From the NCBI RefSeq assembly GCF_020193655.1, contig NZ_JADYVE010000001.1, positions 1,364,001-1,428,000 on the forward strand: a stretch of DNA of 64,000 nucleotides, read 5' to 3'. Positions within the stretch are counted from its first letter, which is position 1. Each line of letters begins with the position of its first letter. The position numbers were made by a program, and so were the translations under genes. Origin of the DNA: Ensifer sp. IC3342 (GTDB lineage Bacteria > Pseudomonadota > Alphaproteobacteria > Rhizobiales > Rhizobiaceae). The notes below the pieces were generated by a model. That model did no database searches and had not been told where the DNA came from. It saw only the letters and a list, made by a program, of their open reading frames with translations. This document shows positions 54,895 to 63,332 of this stretch, one piece after another.

Positions 54895-55650
54895 TCACCA
54901 GTTGATCCGGTCGAGCACCTGATCGACCGGAAGCACCTGGCATCCCTTGCCGACCGCATGGCGGACCAGATGATCGAAGGTTTCCGGGGTGCAGCCATAA
55001 GGCGTCGGTGACAGGGCAATATCGTGCGTGAAGAACACGAGCCAGCCGGGGCGCTCGACGACGTCGTCTATCCAGCGCGTCAGCGCCCGTGCATGCTGCT
55101 CCGGCTGGCGGATCTCGACCGCCTTGAGCATCAGCGGATCTACCAGTCCGCGATTGATCGCCTCGCCGGCGGCGCGGCAGGTGCGATAACGCCTGCGAAG
55201 CTCCGGACGCGCGAGGGGCCAGGCTGCATTGTACGGAAAGGCGAAATTTGCCGGGACGGTCGCAACGCCGACGCCTTCGAGATAGGCCGCATTGCGGTCG
55301 AGATCCTGACCAAGGGCGGACATGTCCCGCATCCTGCGATGCGAGAAGGTGTGGCAGCCGATTTCGTGTCCGCGAGCAAGCAGTTCGCCACAGCCGGCCG
55401 GCGAGATCAGCGTTCGGCCCGGTTCCACCTGCCCGGCAAGCCCGCCGGCAATGTAGAACGTGCCACGCGCGCCGTGTCGCTCCAGAATAGCTGCCCCGTG
55501 GTCGAGCGCGCTATCGGGAACGTCGTCGAAGGTGAAGGAGACGAGCGGCACTTCCGTTTCCAGCCTGCGCCGCTGCCGGGCAAAACGCCAGATCAGCCGG
55601 TTTGCCAATCGATCGACCAGCCCGTCGATCTTGCGTGCGATCTCAGGCAT
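54895..55650 (-). CDS. Polysaccharide deacetylase (NodB-homology family)
   Basis: 251 residues, no signal peptide. NodB-fold motifs are the FTFDDVP catalytic aspartate pair, GTFYIAGG, and the zinc-ligand EIGCHTFSHRRM, then FAFPYNAAWP and FFTHDI. Such enzymes remove N- or O-acetyl groups from sugar residues or lipid-linked intermediates. It overlaps the ligase/polymerase gene by 8 bp, and the second GT4 follows after 9 bp. It may expose amino groups that the GNAT-like enzymes could re-acylate; that link is inference. Confidence 0.87.
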   Translation of the reverse strand: MPEIARKIDGLVDRLANRLIWRFARQRRRLETEVPLVSFTFDDVPDSALDHGAAILERHGARGTFYIAGGLAGQVEPGRTLISPAGCGELLARGHEIGCHTFSHRRMRDMSALGQDLDRNAAYLEGVGVATVPANFAFPYNAAWPLARPELRRRYRTCRAAGEAINRGLVDPLMLKAVEIRQPEQHARALTRWIDDVVERPGWLVFFTHDIALSPTPYGCTPETFDHLVRHAVGKGCQVLPVDQVLDRINW

Positions 55651-56974
55651 GCGCCACCGTGCTCCTTTTCACCGGTTGCCGATCGACTGTCAACACCGCC
55701 GAGGACTGGAGATGCAGACCGTAGAGCGCGAACATGAACGTGAACCAGATGAGGTTTCCGCCTTCGAAGAACAACGTCTCGAGGCCAGCATGGAAGATCG
55801 TGTAAAGCCAGATGCGAATGAACAGCCGCGTGAGATGTGAATGCTCGCTATCCGGAGCGATCCGCGATATGTCGCGGAGCGGCAGCAGAATGACCCAGAT
55901 CAGGGTCAGGATCAGCCCGGGAAATCCGGTCATCAATGCGACGTCCAGGTAGGAATTGTGGCCGTTGGCCGCGGCGACGGCCCACGTTTCCACCGACCCG
56001 CCGCTATAGACCAGTTCCTCCGTCTGCCAGAACGCCCTGAAGCCGTAGCCAAGCAACGGACGCTCCGCCAGCGCCGAGAAGGCGAAACGCCAGATGTCGG
56101 CCCGGTTCGTGAAAGTCGCATCGATGCCGAGCCGGCTAATGAACTCGCCCAGCGGAATGAAGACCGCCGAGCCAACTGCGAAGAGATTGAAGAGCCCAAC
56201 ACCGCCGACGGCGATCGGGATGCGCAGGAAACGCGCATGCTCGAAAAGCCATGCGAGGATCAATATGCCGGGAAGCATCGCCGTCGAGGTCTTTCCCCCC
56301 GTGTGGACGAGGAAGACACAGCACAGCGCAATGATCGCGATACCGGCTAGGCGCGACCAGGTATTCATGATGAAGAAACCGAAGAAGGCGCCAATCACCA
56401 TCGCCGCGGCGGCGCTGTTCTTGTGCGGAAAATGGCCCCGCCACAATCCTGCGTTCATCGGTTCAAGCAGTTCCGAAGCCTGGTGGATGGCAAGGGACGG
56501 CTTGAAAAGGATGCCGTAATAGGCAACCGCCAGCATGATAAGTGTGCCTATCCCGAGCATCTTGGCGAAATGCCGTTCCGAGGCCGGCATCAACAGATAG
56601 ATACTGGCATTCGCAGCCATCATCACGCTGAGAACAACGCCCTTGATGCCGAGGATCGGATGCGCGGAAATGACCGAGACGAGAAGAAACCAAGTGAACA
56701 GGACGGCCAAGAGGAGGCGTGGCTGCAAGATCGTATTCCGCATCGGATGAAGCACACCAAAGCCAAGCGTGCCGGCGAAGAGAGCCAGGGATATGATCTG
56801 ATTCAGCCGACTGGAATTGCCGGCCGAGGGGTCTAGGATCGCCTCCCCCGTCAGGTCGACAAAGGGATCGATGGAGATCCACAGGAACAGGAACATCGCC
56901 ATGAATAGAAAGGTTCCTGCCGGCGCCACAAGGGTCCCCGTGGACCGGTCTTCGCTGTAGGCGGCACTGCTCAT
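55643..56974 (-). CDS. O-antigen ligase/polymerase-like membrane protein
   Basis: 443 residues with about twelve hydrophobic segments, including FLFMAMFLFLWISIDPF, GILILAWLF and FMFALYGLHL. The large periplasmic loop contains RADIWRFAFSALAERPLLGYGFRAFW and ANGHNSYLDVALMTGFPGL, which are the ligase signatures of the Wzy_C/ExoQ-like family. Expected role: polymerising or ligating the repeat unit on the periplasmic side. ATG 56974 is 14 bp after the Wzz/GumC-like gene; an upstream start at 57028 is less likely. Confidence 0.85.
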   Translation of the reverse strand: MSSAAYSEDRSTGTLVAPAGTFLFMAMFLFLWISIDPFVDLTGEAILDPSAGNSSRLNQIISLALFAGTLGFGVLHPMRNTILQPRLLLAVLFTWFLLVSVISAHPILGIKGVVLSVMMAANASIYLLMPASERHFAKMLGIGTLIMLAVAYYGILFKPSLAIHQASELLEPMNAGLWRGHFPHKNSAAAAMVIGAFFGFFIMNTWSRLAGIAIIALCCVFLVHTGGKTSTAMLPGILILAWLFEHARFLRIPIAVGGVGLFNLFAVGSAVFIPLGEFISRLGIDATFTNRADIWRFAFSALAERPLLGYGFRAFWQTEELVYSGGSVETWAVAAANGHNSYLDVALMTGFPGLILTLIWVILLPLRDISRIAPDSEHSHLTRLFIRIWLYTIFHAGLETLFFEGGNLIWFTFMFALYGLHLQSSAVLTVDRQPVKRSTVAHA

Positions 56975-56988
56975 GCCTGCGGGCTCCC

Positions 56989-58584
56989 TTATCCGGCCGT
57001 CGGCTGCCGGCCGCGAACATACTTGCACAGACCTAGGGTCAGAGCGGCTGCCACACCGATGAAGAGCCCCGCTATGCCGCCGGCAATCAGGAGGATGAAC
57101 GTCCGGGGCGGCCAGGTTCGGGAGTTCGGAGGCATCGCGCGAGAGATGACGCGGACATTGGTCGCGTCGATCTGCTGGCGCTCGGCGATCTGCTGGGCGC
57201 GAGTGAGGTGCGTTTCATAGATTGCTGCCTTTGCCCGCGCGTCGCGTTCCAGGTCGCGCAGCTGGACCTGGGCCTCGTTGTCGGTGAAGACATTCGATTT
57301 CTCGGCGCGAGCCTTGGCGCGCAGCGCTTCGAGGGCAGATTGCTCCCGGTCGAAATCGGCCTTCGCGCGCTCCAGGATGCGCCGGGCCTCCTCGTCCATG
57401 GCGGCTTCCAGCGTCGTCCGCTCGGAACGCGTGGAGACGAGGCGCGGGTGCCTTTCGCCATAGATCAGCTGCATCGAGCTGATCTGCTGCTGGAGCGTGT
57501 TATACTGCTGCCGCAGGCTCGTCATGTTGGCGGATTCGAAAACCGAAGCGCTCGCCGTCTGCTTCCTGGCGATAGCCGCACTCATCTGCTTGTACCCCGT
57601 CTCGGCCTGAATGAAGCCCTGCTGCGCGGCCAGGACCTGGGTGTTGAGCTCGCTGGAAAGCTGGTTGCTGACGAGTTCGCCGTTGCTCGACTGTAATCCG
57701 CTGGCGCGACGGAAGTCCTCGACCTTCTTCTCCGCCTCGGTCACGTTGCGGCGCAGTTCGTCCAGGCGCGCGTTCAGGTTCTGGGCTACACGGCCGGCGC
57801 TTTCCGCAGCCGACTGGAAAAGCTCCGTTTCAAAAGCATCGACGATCGCATTCGACAGGACGACGGCCTTTTCTGGTTCTTCGCTCCAGACCTCCATGAC
57901 GACGACGAACGAACGCTCCTCCCGGCGCGCCTCAACCCGCTCCGTCAGGGCGCGCAGCGCCGCCAGGTGCTTGTCGGCGGCCTCTTCCTGATCCGACAGC
58001 AGCAGGTTCTTCAGAAAATCCAGCGGCGACGGTTTGACGAACTCAACATCATTCGTCAGCTGCAGCTTGTCGATGACACGCGCCAAAACGTTGCGCGACG
58101 TGAGAATCCTGAGCTTGCTTTCGACCTCCAGCAGTTGCGCGTCGCGCTGCGGATTGCTGGTGAAGACGTCATCGCTGACGACGTTGAGGTTGGAGGGATC
58201 GACGACGATGTCGGTGTAGACGGTATATCGCGGCGACGCCATCAGCGCATAGGCAAGGGCAGCGGCAACGCAAAGTACGACGGCAAGGACGATCCAGCGC
58301 ATCCCGTCACGCAGCCACAGGATCACGTCATCGATGCCGATCTCGCCGATGAGCTGAAGACGAGGGAGCCATTCGCCAATCGTCGGCTTTACCGGTTCCC
58401 GGGCCACCGGGGGCGGCGGAACATTCACCCCCCGGACCGAATTCCTGCGGTCTTCAGGAACGATCGCCTCTTCTTCCTCCGGAGCGGGCACAAGATCGAG
58501 CAGCGAACCTTCGCCGGAGCGAAGCCGCCGATAGGTTGTCTGCAGGCGTAATCCTTGTTCCTCGGGCTCGCTCCGCCGATACAT
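56989..58584 (-). CDS. Wzz/GumC-family polysaccharide co-polymerase without kinase domain
   Basis: 531 residues. A cytoplasmic Pro-rich N-terminus (about 85 residues) precedes a first membrane helix (WIVLAVVLCVAAALAYALM). The Wzz domain follows (VYTDIVVDPSN...), then a long coiled-coil stretch (residues about 240-450, with RRNVTEAEKKVEDFRRASGL) and a second helix ILLIAGGIAGLFIGVAAALTLG near the end. There is no C-terminal BY-kinase domain, unlike ExoP. It sets chain length or couples polymerisation to export. ATG 58584 is preferred over 58620. First gene of the eight-gene minus-strand block that ends at the glycoside hydrolase. Confidence 0.87.
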   Translation of the reverse strand: MYRRSEPEEQGLRLQTTYRRLRSGEGSLLDLVPAPEEEEAIVPEDRRNSVRGVNVPPPPVAREPVKPTIGEWLPRLQLIGEIGIDDVILWLRDGMRWIVLAVVLCVAAALAYALMASPRYTVYTDIVVDPSNLNVVSDDVFTSNPQRDAQLLEVESKLRILTSRNVLARVIDKLQLTNDVEFVKPSPLDFLKNLLLSDQEEAADKHLAALRALTERVEARREERSFVVVMEVWSEEPEKAVVLSNAIVDAFETELFQSAAESAGRVAQNLNARLDELRRNVTEAEKKVEDFRRASGLQSSNGELVSNQLSSELNTQVLAAQQGFIQAETGYKQMSAAIARKQTASASVFESANMTSLRQQYNTLQQQISSMQLIYGERHPRLVSTRSERTTLEAAMDEEARRILERAKADFDREQSALEALRAKARAEKSNVFTDNEAQVQLRDLERDARAKAAIYETHLTRAQQIAERQQIDATNVRVISRAMPPNSRTWPPRTFILLIAGGIAGLFIGVAAALTLGLCKYVRGRQPTAG

Positions 58585-58776
58585 CCGTCTTTTCCCCACG
58601 CATGCCCTTGAAGCCAGCAAAGAGCGTCCTGCGTACCCCGCATCGATAGTTAAGAACTAGGCTGGCAGGGTGAATATTCCGTTAAGTACAGCTTGCAGTC
58701 GGTAACCTTCCGCCGCCCCCCGTGATCGGCTCCAATGCGAGGGCCAGTACGGTGCAACACTTTTGCCTACCCGGCG

Positions 58777-59925
58777 CTAGAAATCCGTAAGCAGCCTGCT
58801 CCAGCTCTCCGAGGCGAGGCCGCCGATATAGATGTCATTGCGCGCTGCCGCCTCCATGAGGTCGGCGTGACGCGTGACCATGCAGAAATACCCCCGATGG
58901 CGGAAGGACAGCCATTGCTGGCGCGATATGGCATTCATCAAAAAAGGCTGTGCCATGCCGACGGCGGCGGCATAACCTTCGCGATCGAGTGAGGCGAACA
59001 TTTCGGCGGTGACGTCGAATTCGCGTCCCTCCTCGCAAAGCACGTTGAGAACATTGGCGATCCCGTTCTCCTTGCCGAAGAACAGGAATGCACCGACAGT
59101 CCGGCCGCTTTCACAAGTCACCTTCCGGCATTGCAACGCGCCGAGGCTTCGGTTCAAGGAGGCGACGGCGGCGAGCCAATCGAATTCGGGCGTCGACCAG
59201 ACGGGACGAACCGAAAAGCGCTTGAGCATTGGTCCCGCGCACTGACGGAGCTCTTCGAGGCTTGCCGGCCTCGTCTCAAATCCCGGCACCGAACCGGGCT
59301 TCGTCGACGGCGCTCGCCAACGCAGCGCGTGATCCGCCCAGTCAAGCGCGCCAATGACGGCACGCGACCGCAGCAGAGGAAGGCGCCGGCTTGCAAGGAA
59401 GGCGCCTGCGACGAACGGCCGAAACGCGCGTCGCCATTCGAGACTCTGGATGGGCAGAACGACGCCACCGCCGGCAACCCAGTGATCGGCGCTCACCGGG
59501 GACGAACTGTCCGAAAAGCACATGTCCTGGCGCGCCGCGCGCATCATGCGGGCAAGACGCGCGGCACCCGCCGCCCCGGCCTTGCCGTCCGCCATGAAGG
59601 CGCAGAGAAGCCGGCCGACGGTCGGGCGGCCGTGAACGAGGAACTCGATTGGAACCGAAAGGATCGCGCTGTCGATGTCACCTGCGCCATTCTCGTGGAC
59701 GACGCTCCCGCACTCCCGAGTGTAATGGGGACTGCCGAAGAAGACGGTCTCCAGATACTGCCTGAGATCTCCTCCGGCCTCACGGTCGGTCTTGCGGAAA
59801 ACCTTGTTGAACAGCTTGCCTATGGTGGGGACGTCGGCGCGTTCCATCGCCCTTATGCCGCCGGGTCGGCACGGGTCGGTCTCGCCGGCCGGTGCCGATT
59901 GAGCACCCCGCAACTTAGCCTTCAT
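58777..59925 (-). CDS. GNAT-like acyltransferase family protein, paralogue A
   Basis: 382 residues. The N-terminal third reads like an acyltransferase fold (RAMERADVPTIGKLFNKVF; CGSVVHENGAGDIDSAILSVPIEFLVHG). It continues with LCAFMADGK, MCFSDSSSPVSADHW and QSLEWRRAFRPF, and ends SESWSRLLTDF. The same order of segments appears in the 62198-63310 product, so the two are homologues. I cannot name the family with confidence; a GNAT/FemAB-like polymer modification enzyme is the best guess. It overlaps the flippase gene's end by 11 bp, so the two are coupled. No signal peptide; probably cytoplasmic. Confidence 0.7.
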   Translation of the reverse strand: MKAKLRGAQSAPAGETDPCRPGGIRAMERADVPTIGKLFNKVFRKTDREAGGDLRQYLETVFFGSPHYTRECGSVVHENGAGDIDSAILSVPIEFLVHGRPTVGRLLCAFMADGKAGAAGAARLARMMRAARQDMCFSDSSSPVSADHWVAGGGVVLPIQSLEWRRAFRPFVAGAFLASRRLPLLRSRAVIGALDWADHALRWRAPSTKPGSVPGFETRPASLEELRQCAGPMLKRFSVRPVWSTPEFDWLAAVASLNRSLGALQCRKVTCESGRTVGAFLFFGKENGIANVLNVLCEEGREFDVTAEMFASLDREGYAAAVGMAQPFLMNAISRQQWLSFRHRGYFCMVTRHADLMEAAARNDIYIGGLASESWSRLLTDF

Positions 59926-61237
59926 GCACCATCCTTGCCGAAACTTCCGGCAGACCAGCGTGCTCCCTGTCGCGCCGAACGAAATGGAGGAACACACTCC
60001 ATGTGGCGACGACCATCGCAATCTCGATCACATAGAACGAAACGAATGTACCGGCAGGCGGGGCATACCAGCTCGCCCACGCGGCGAGCGCCGCCCCCGC
60101 CACACTGCCAAGCCCCATCACCGTTGCGCGGGCAGCGTGATAGCCCGAGGCGCCGAGTGCTTCCACAGCCACCGACCAGATCGCCATAGGTACGATGACC
60201 CAGCAAAGGTTCCTGACAAACGCGACGAGAGAAATGTAATCCTGCCCGAACAGATAGGGCAGGATCGGCGCCAACACGAAAACCACCACGGCCGCGGCGA
60301 CGCTGATGGCGGTGGAGGCGATCAGCACCTTTTGCACCCGCTCGAACGCGTGATGCAGCCCAGCCGCGGAAATTCGTGCCGAACCGGGGTAGATGAGACG
60401 ATGCAGCGCCTCGACGGACAGATAGCTGCTCTCCAGCATCCGGCGTGCGACGCTGTAGCTCGAAACGATCTCGGCGGTCGCGACGAGACTGAGGACCAGC
60501 AGGTCGGCGTTCTGGCGCACCGCGCGCAGGATGAACGGAATGCTGAAATAGAGGCCTTGCGGCAATTCCTCACGCACGATGCAATAGCGTGGCCCGCCGA
60601 GGCCTCTGATGGCCCATATGCAGGCCAGAGCCACCAGGACATGGCATATGAACTGCCAGACGGCCCAGGACGCGACCGTGGCAACGCCGAAGGCAATACA
60701 GGCGAGTGCCGCCGCGGCCGTCCGTGCCACTGCGAAACCGACCACGGCTACGTTCGCGGAAGCGAAGTCGGAATGGGCAAGGAAGATCTGCTCCGCCAGC
60801 ACGATAATGCGAACCAGCACGATATTGGTGACGAGCATCAGCGTGATCACCGCGAAGTTCGTCAGCGGATCGGCGGAAAGCGTAAGAAAGAATGGCAGGA
60901 CGGCGGACCCGATCAGGACCAGCACCACGCCGCTTGCTGCCGTCAGAATGATATTGTGGCCAAGCATCTGCGGATAGATGGCGCGGTCGCGCGCGACCCG
61001 GCGCACGAGACATTCCATGGCGCCGAGCCCGCACAAGTGAACGGCAATATTGGCGACGGCGGTAACGGCAACGAAGACGCTGAATTCATGGACGCCGAGC
61101 CAGCGGGCCAGAATGGCGAAGGTCAGAAGCTGCGCCGCGGACCCAATGACGAGACTCCCGCCAGAGGCGATATAGGAGAGGAGCATTGGCAGAAATGGCC
61201 TGTACCTGCCCGGTTCCGTTGTGCATTCCGAAGCCAT
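59915..61237 (-). CDS. Wzx-like polysaccharide flippase
   Basis: 440 residues, about twelve membrane helices, of the MOP (Wzx/PST) superfamily. It begins FLPMLLSYIASGGSLVIGSAAQLLTFAILARWLGVHEF in two segments (membrane helix 1, then the ILARWLG motif). Helices continue through FVIEIAMVVATWSVFLHFV. It would flip lipid-linked repeat units to the periplasm for the ligase/polymerase. The stop overlaps the start of paralogue A by 11 bp. It is divergent from the methyltransferase gene across 199 bp. Confidence 0.82.
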   Translation of the reverse strand: MASECTTEPGRYRPFLPMLLSYIASGGSLVIGSAAQLLTFAILARWLGVHEFSVFVAVTAVANIAVHLCGLGAMECLVRRVARDRAIYPQMLGHNIILTAASGVVLVLIGSAVLPFFLTLSADPLTNFAVITLMLVTNIVLVRIIVLAEQIFLAHSDFASANVAVVGFAVARTAAAALACIAFGVATVASWAVWQFICHVLVALACIWAIRGLGGPRYCIVREELPQGLYFSIPFILRAVRQNADLLVLSLVATAEIVSSYSVARRMLESSYLSVEALHRLIYPGSARISAAGLHHAFERVQKVLIASTAISVAAAVVVFVLAPILPYLFGQDYISLVAFVRNLCWVIVPMAIWSVAVEALGASGYHAARATVMGLGSVAGAALAAWASWYAPPAGTFVSFYVIEIAMVVATWSVFLHFVRRDREHAGLPEVSARMVHEG

Positions 61238-61368
61238 TGGATCTGCCTTTGACGACTGCCTGACATTGTGCGCGGCACTCGGGCGAAAGCGCAGTCCGCA
61301 CGGCTACCGGCATCCGGGGACACTACCGCGCAGAAATGATTGTGCGGTTAACGTACTCGCATCAATTG

Positions 61369-61404
61369 CATTTCAGTTTCCGTTTACATTTCAGCTTCCG
61401 TTTA
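61369..61404. repeat. Tandem 18-bp direct repeat upstream of the methyltransferase gene
   Basis: CATTTCAGTTTCCGTTTA (61369-61386) is followed directly by CATTTCAGCTTCCGTTTA (61387-61404), one mismatch. The pair ends 32 bp before ATG 61437 in the divergent spacer between the flippase and methyltransferase genes, a likely regulator-binding or promoter position. Confidence 0.7.
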
Positions 61405-61436
61405 CTTGGATGGGATAGGGTCCGCGACGATCTGAT

Positions 61437-62201
61437 ATGCATCCAGCAATCGAAGGAGCGTTCGTGCAGCAGGGCCACGATCATTTGCACGGCAATCGAG
61501 CAGGCGGCCCCTCGGTTCGCCTCGTTCGGTTCATGGACGTCGAGCTCGAGCTGGCACCGGACGTCCTGGTGCCAAGAGCGGAAACCGAGCTTCTCGGGCG
61601 CCGCGCCGCCGCCATCCTTCGCGACCATCCCGGGCAGGCGACGGTCATCGACATGTGCTGCGGTTCGGGCAACCTTGCGCTCGGCATCGCGGCCGACATT
61701 TCTTTCGCGCGTGTCTGGGGCGCGGATCTGACGGACAGCACGGTGGCGCTTGCACGCCGCAATGTCGAGCGTCTCGCCCTTCAGGAGCGCGTCGCCATCC
61801 GGCAAGGCGATCTTTTCGCGGCACTTGAGGGCGAGGGGCTGGAAGGCGCGGTCGACTTGATCGTCTGCAATCCGCCTTACATCTCGACGTCGCGTCTCGA
61901 AAGCGACAGCGCCCATCTTCTGGCAGCCGAGCCGCGCGAGGCTTTCGACGGCGGCCCCTATGGCATATCCATCCATCAACGCCTAGTGCGCGATGCCATT
62001 GCCTTTCTGAAGCCGGGTGGCTGGCTGCTGTTCGAATTCGGAGAGGGGCAGGAACGGCAGGCGGCCGCGCTTCTCGCGCGGACCAAGGCCTATGGCGCCG
62101 TGACATTTGCCGCCGATGCGGCAGGCAAGCCGCGCGTGGCACAGGTGCAGAAGCTCGCCGGCGAGAGCCCGGTCAATGCATTCGAAGGACGCGGCAGATG
62201 A
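61437..62201 (+). CDS. PrmC/HemK-like class I SAM-dependent methyltransferase
   Basis: 254 residues. A PrmC-like N-terminal segment VRFMDVELELAPDVLVPRAETELLGRRAA leads to the SAM site VIDMCCGSGNLALGIA, then GADLTDSTVALARRN and the catalytic NPPY motif in VCNPPYISTSRLESD. NPPY enzymes methylate amide nitrogens of Gln or Asn or related amino groups; the true PrmC methylates release factors. This copy sits in a polysaccharide cluster, overlaps the next gene by 4 bp and lacks a release-factor neighbour, so it may modify a sugar amide or another substrate. An assignment as housekeeping PrmC cannot be excluded. Confidence 0.8.
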   Translation: MHPAIEGAFVQQGHDHLHGNRAGGPSVRLVRFMDVELELAPDVLVPRAETELLGRRAAAILRDHPGQATVIDMCCGSGNLALGIAADISFARVWGADLTDSTVALARRNVERLALQERVAIRQGDLFAALEGEGLEGAVDLIVCNPPYISTSRLESDSAHLLAAEPREAFDGGPYGISIHQRLVRDAIAFLKPGGWLLFEFGEGQERQAAALLARTKAYGAVTFAADAAGKPRVAQVQKLAGESPVNAFEGRGR

Positions 62202-63310
62202 GCGATATCCGTCCTTTGGAGGCGGCGGACGTTCCGGCCGTTGCCGGGCTGTTCCAGAGAGTATTCCGCAACCGGCAAACCACGCCGCCCACCTTCATCG
62301 ACTATCTTCGCCAGCTTTATCTGGAATCGCCCGGATGCGACCCGGAGATCACGCCGCTGGTCTACGTCAACGGCGGGGGGCACATTTCCGGCTTCGTCGG
62401 GGTGAATACCCTACCGATGAGCTTCAATGGCAGACGTTTGCGTGCGGCGATCTGCGGATCGCTGATGGTCGAAGGGCACGAGAGCGACCCGCTCGCGGGC
62501 GCGAGACTCCTCAAGGCTTTTCTCGCCGGCCCGCAGGATCTTTCCTTCAGCGAGACCGCAAGCGACGTTTCAACGCAAATGTGGACGAAGCTGCGCGGCA
62601 TCGCGCTCCCGCAATACAGTCTCGAATGGATACGGGTCGTCCGGCCCTCGACCTTTGTGCTCGATCTCGTTGCAAGCCGCGTCCGTCCGGCCCGTCTGCT
62701 GAGTCCGCTCGCGCGCTCGGTCGATCGCCTTTATCGCAAGGCGATGGATCGCGACGGATTGCGGTGGTCGGGTCTGGCAGAGAGTCCGCCCATCCGCGGG
62801 GCTTTGCAGGTCTCAGAGATCGACCGGCACGCCTTTGCCGCTCTCTTCGAACGGTTGACGGCGCAGTTTGCATTACGCCCCGACTGGGCACCCGGACAAC
62901 TGGATCACGTGCTGGCGGATGCGGTCGAGAAGCCGGAATTTGGCGAACCGGTCCTCGCCGCCGTAACTGCGCGCGGCGGTACGCCGGTGGGCGCGTTTCT
63001 CTACCATGTGCGTGCCGGCGGCATCGCCCGGGTGCTCCAAGTCCTTGCCGCTCCGGGCCAAGCCGGGCCCGTCATCGACTGCCTCATCGACCACGCAGCC
63101 GCGCGCGGTGTCGCGGGCCTGCGCGGGCGGACGCAGCCGGCCCTGTTGGAAGCGATGCTCGGCCGGCGCATTGCTTTCGTGCATGCAGCCTCGACCGTCG
63201 TCCACTCGCGCGACGCAGAACTCGTTGACGCCTTCCGCAATGCGCAAGGCTTCATGAACGGGCTGGCAGGCGAACACTGGAACCGCGTGTTCGGCGGCCG
63301 ATTCGACTGA
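62198..63310 (+). CDS. GNAT-like acyltransferase family protein, paralogue B
   Basis: 370 residues. Starts MSDIRPLEAADVPAVAGLFQ, a typical GNAT opening, and ends GEHWNRVFGGRFD. Shared landmarks with paralogue A (58777-59925) run in order: EAADVP, a YLRQLYLESP stretch, GGGHISGFVGVNTLPMSFNGRRL, SFSETASDVSTQMW, QYSLEWIRVVRPS and the final EHW motif. Here the glycine-rich GSLMVEGHE could bind a pantetheine chain. It overlaps the methyltransferase stop by 4 bp, so the two are translated together. Family not recognised with certainty. No signal peptide. Confidence 0.7.
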   Translation: MSDIRPLEAADVPAVAGLFQRVFRNRQTTPPTFIDYLRQLYLESPGCDPEITPLVYVNGGGHISGFVGVNTLPMSFNGRRLRAAICGSLMVEGHESDPLAGARLLKAFLAGPQDLSFSETASDVSTQMWTKLRGIALPQYSLEWIRVVRPSTFVLDLVASRVRPARLLSPLARSVDRLYRKAMDRDGLRWSGLAESPPIRGALQVSEIDRHAFAALFERLTAQFALRPDWAPGQLDHVLADAVEKPEFGEPVLAAVTARGGTPVGAFLYHVRAGGIARVLQVLAAPGQAGPVIDCLIDHAAARGVAGLRGRTQPALLEAMLGRRIAFVHAASTVVHSRDAELVDAFRNAQGFMNGLAGEHWNRVFGGRFD

Positions 63311-63332
63311 CACGCGCCGCCCGCTGTCCCGG

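Noticed and set aside
58585..58776. 192-bp spacer upstream of the Wzz/GumC-like gene as a possible small RNA
   Set aside because: No hairpin with U-tract or conserved motif was visible; it most likely carries the operon promoter.
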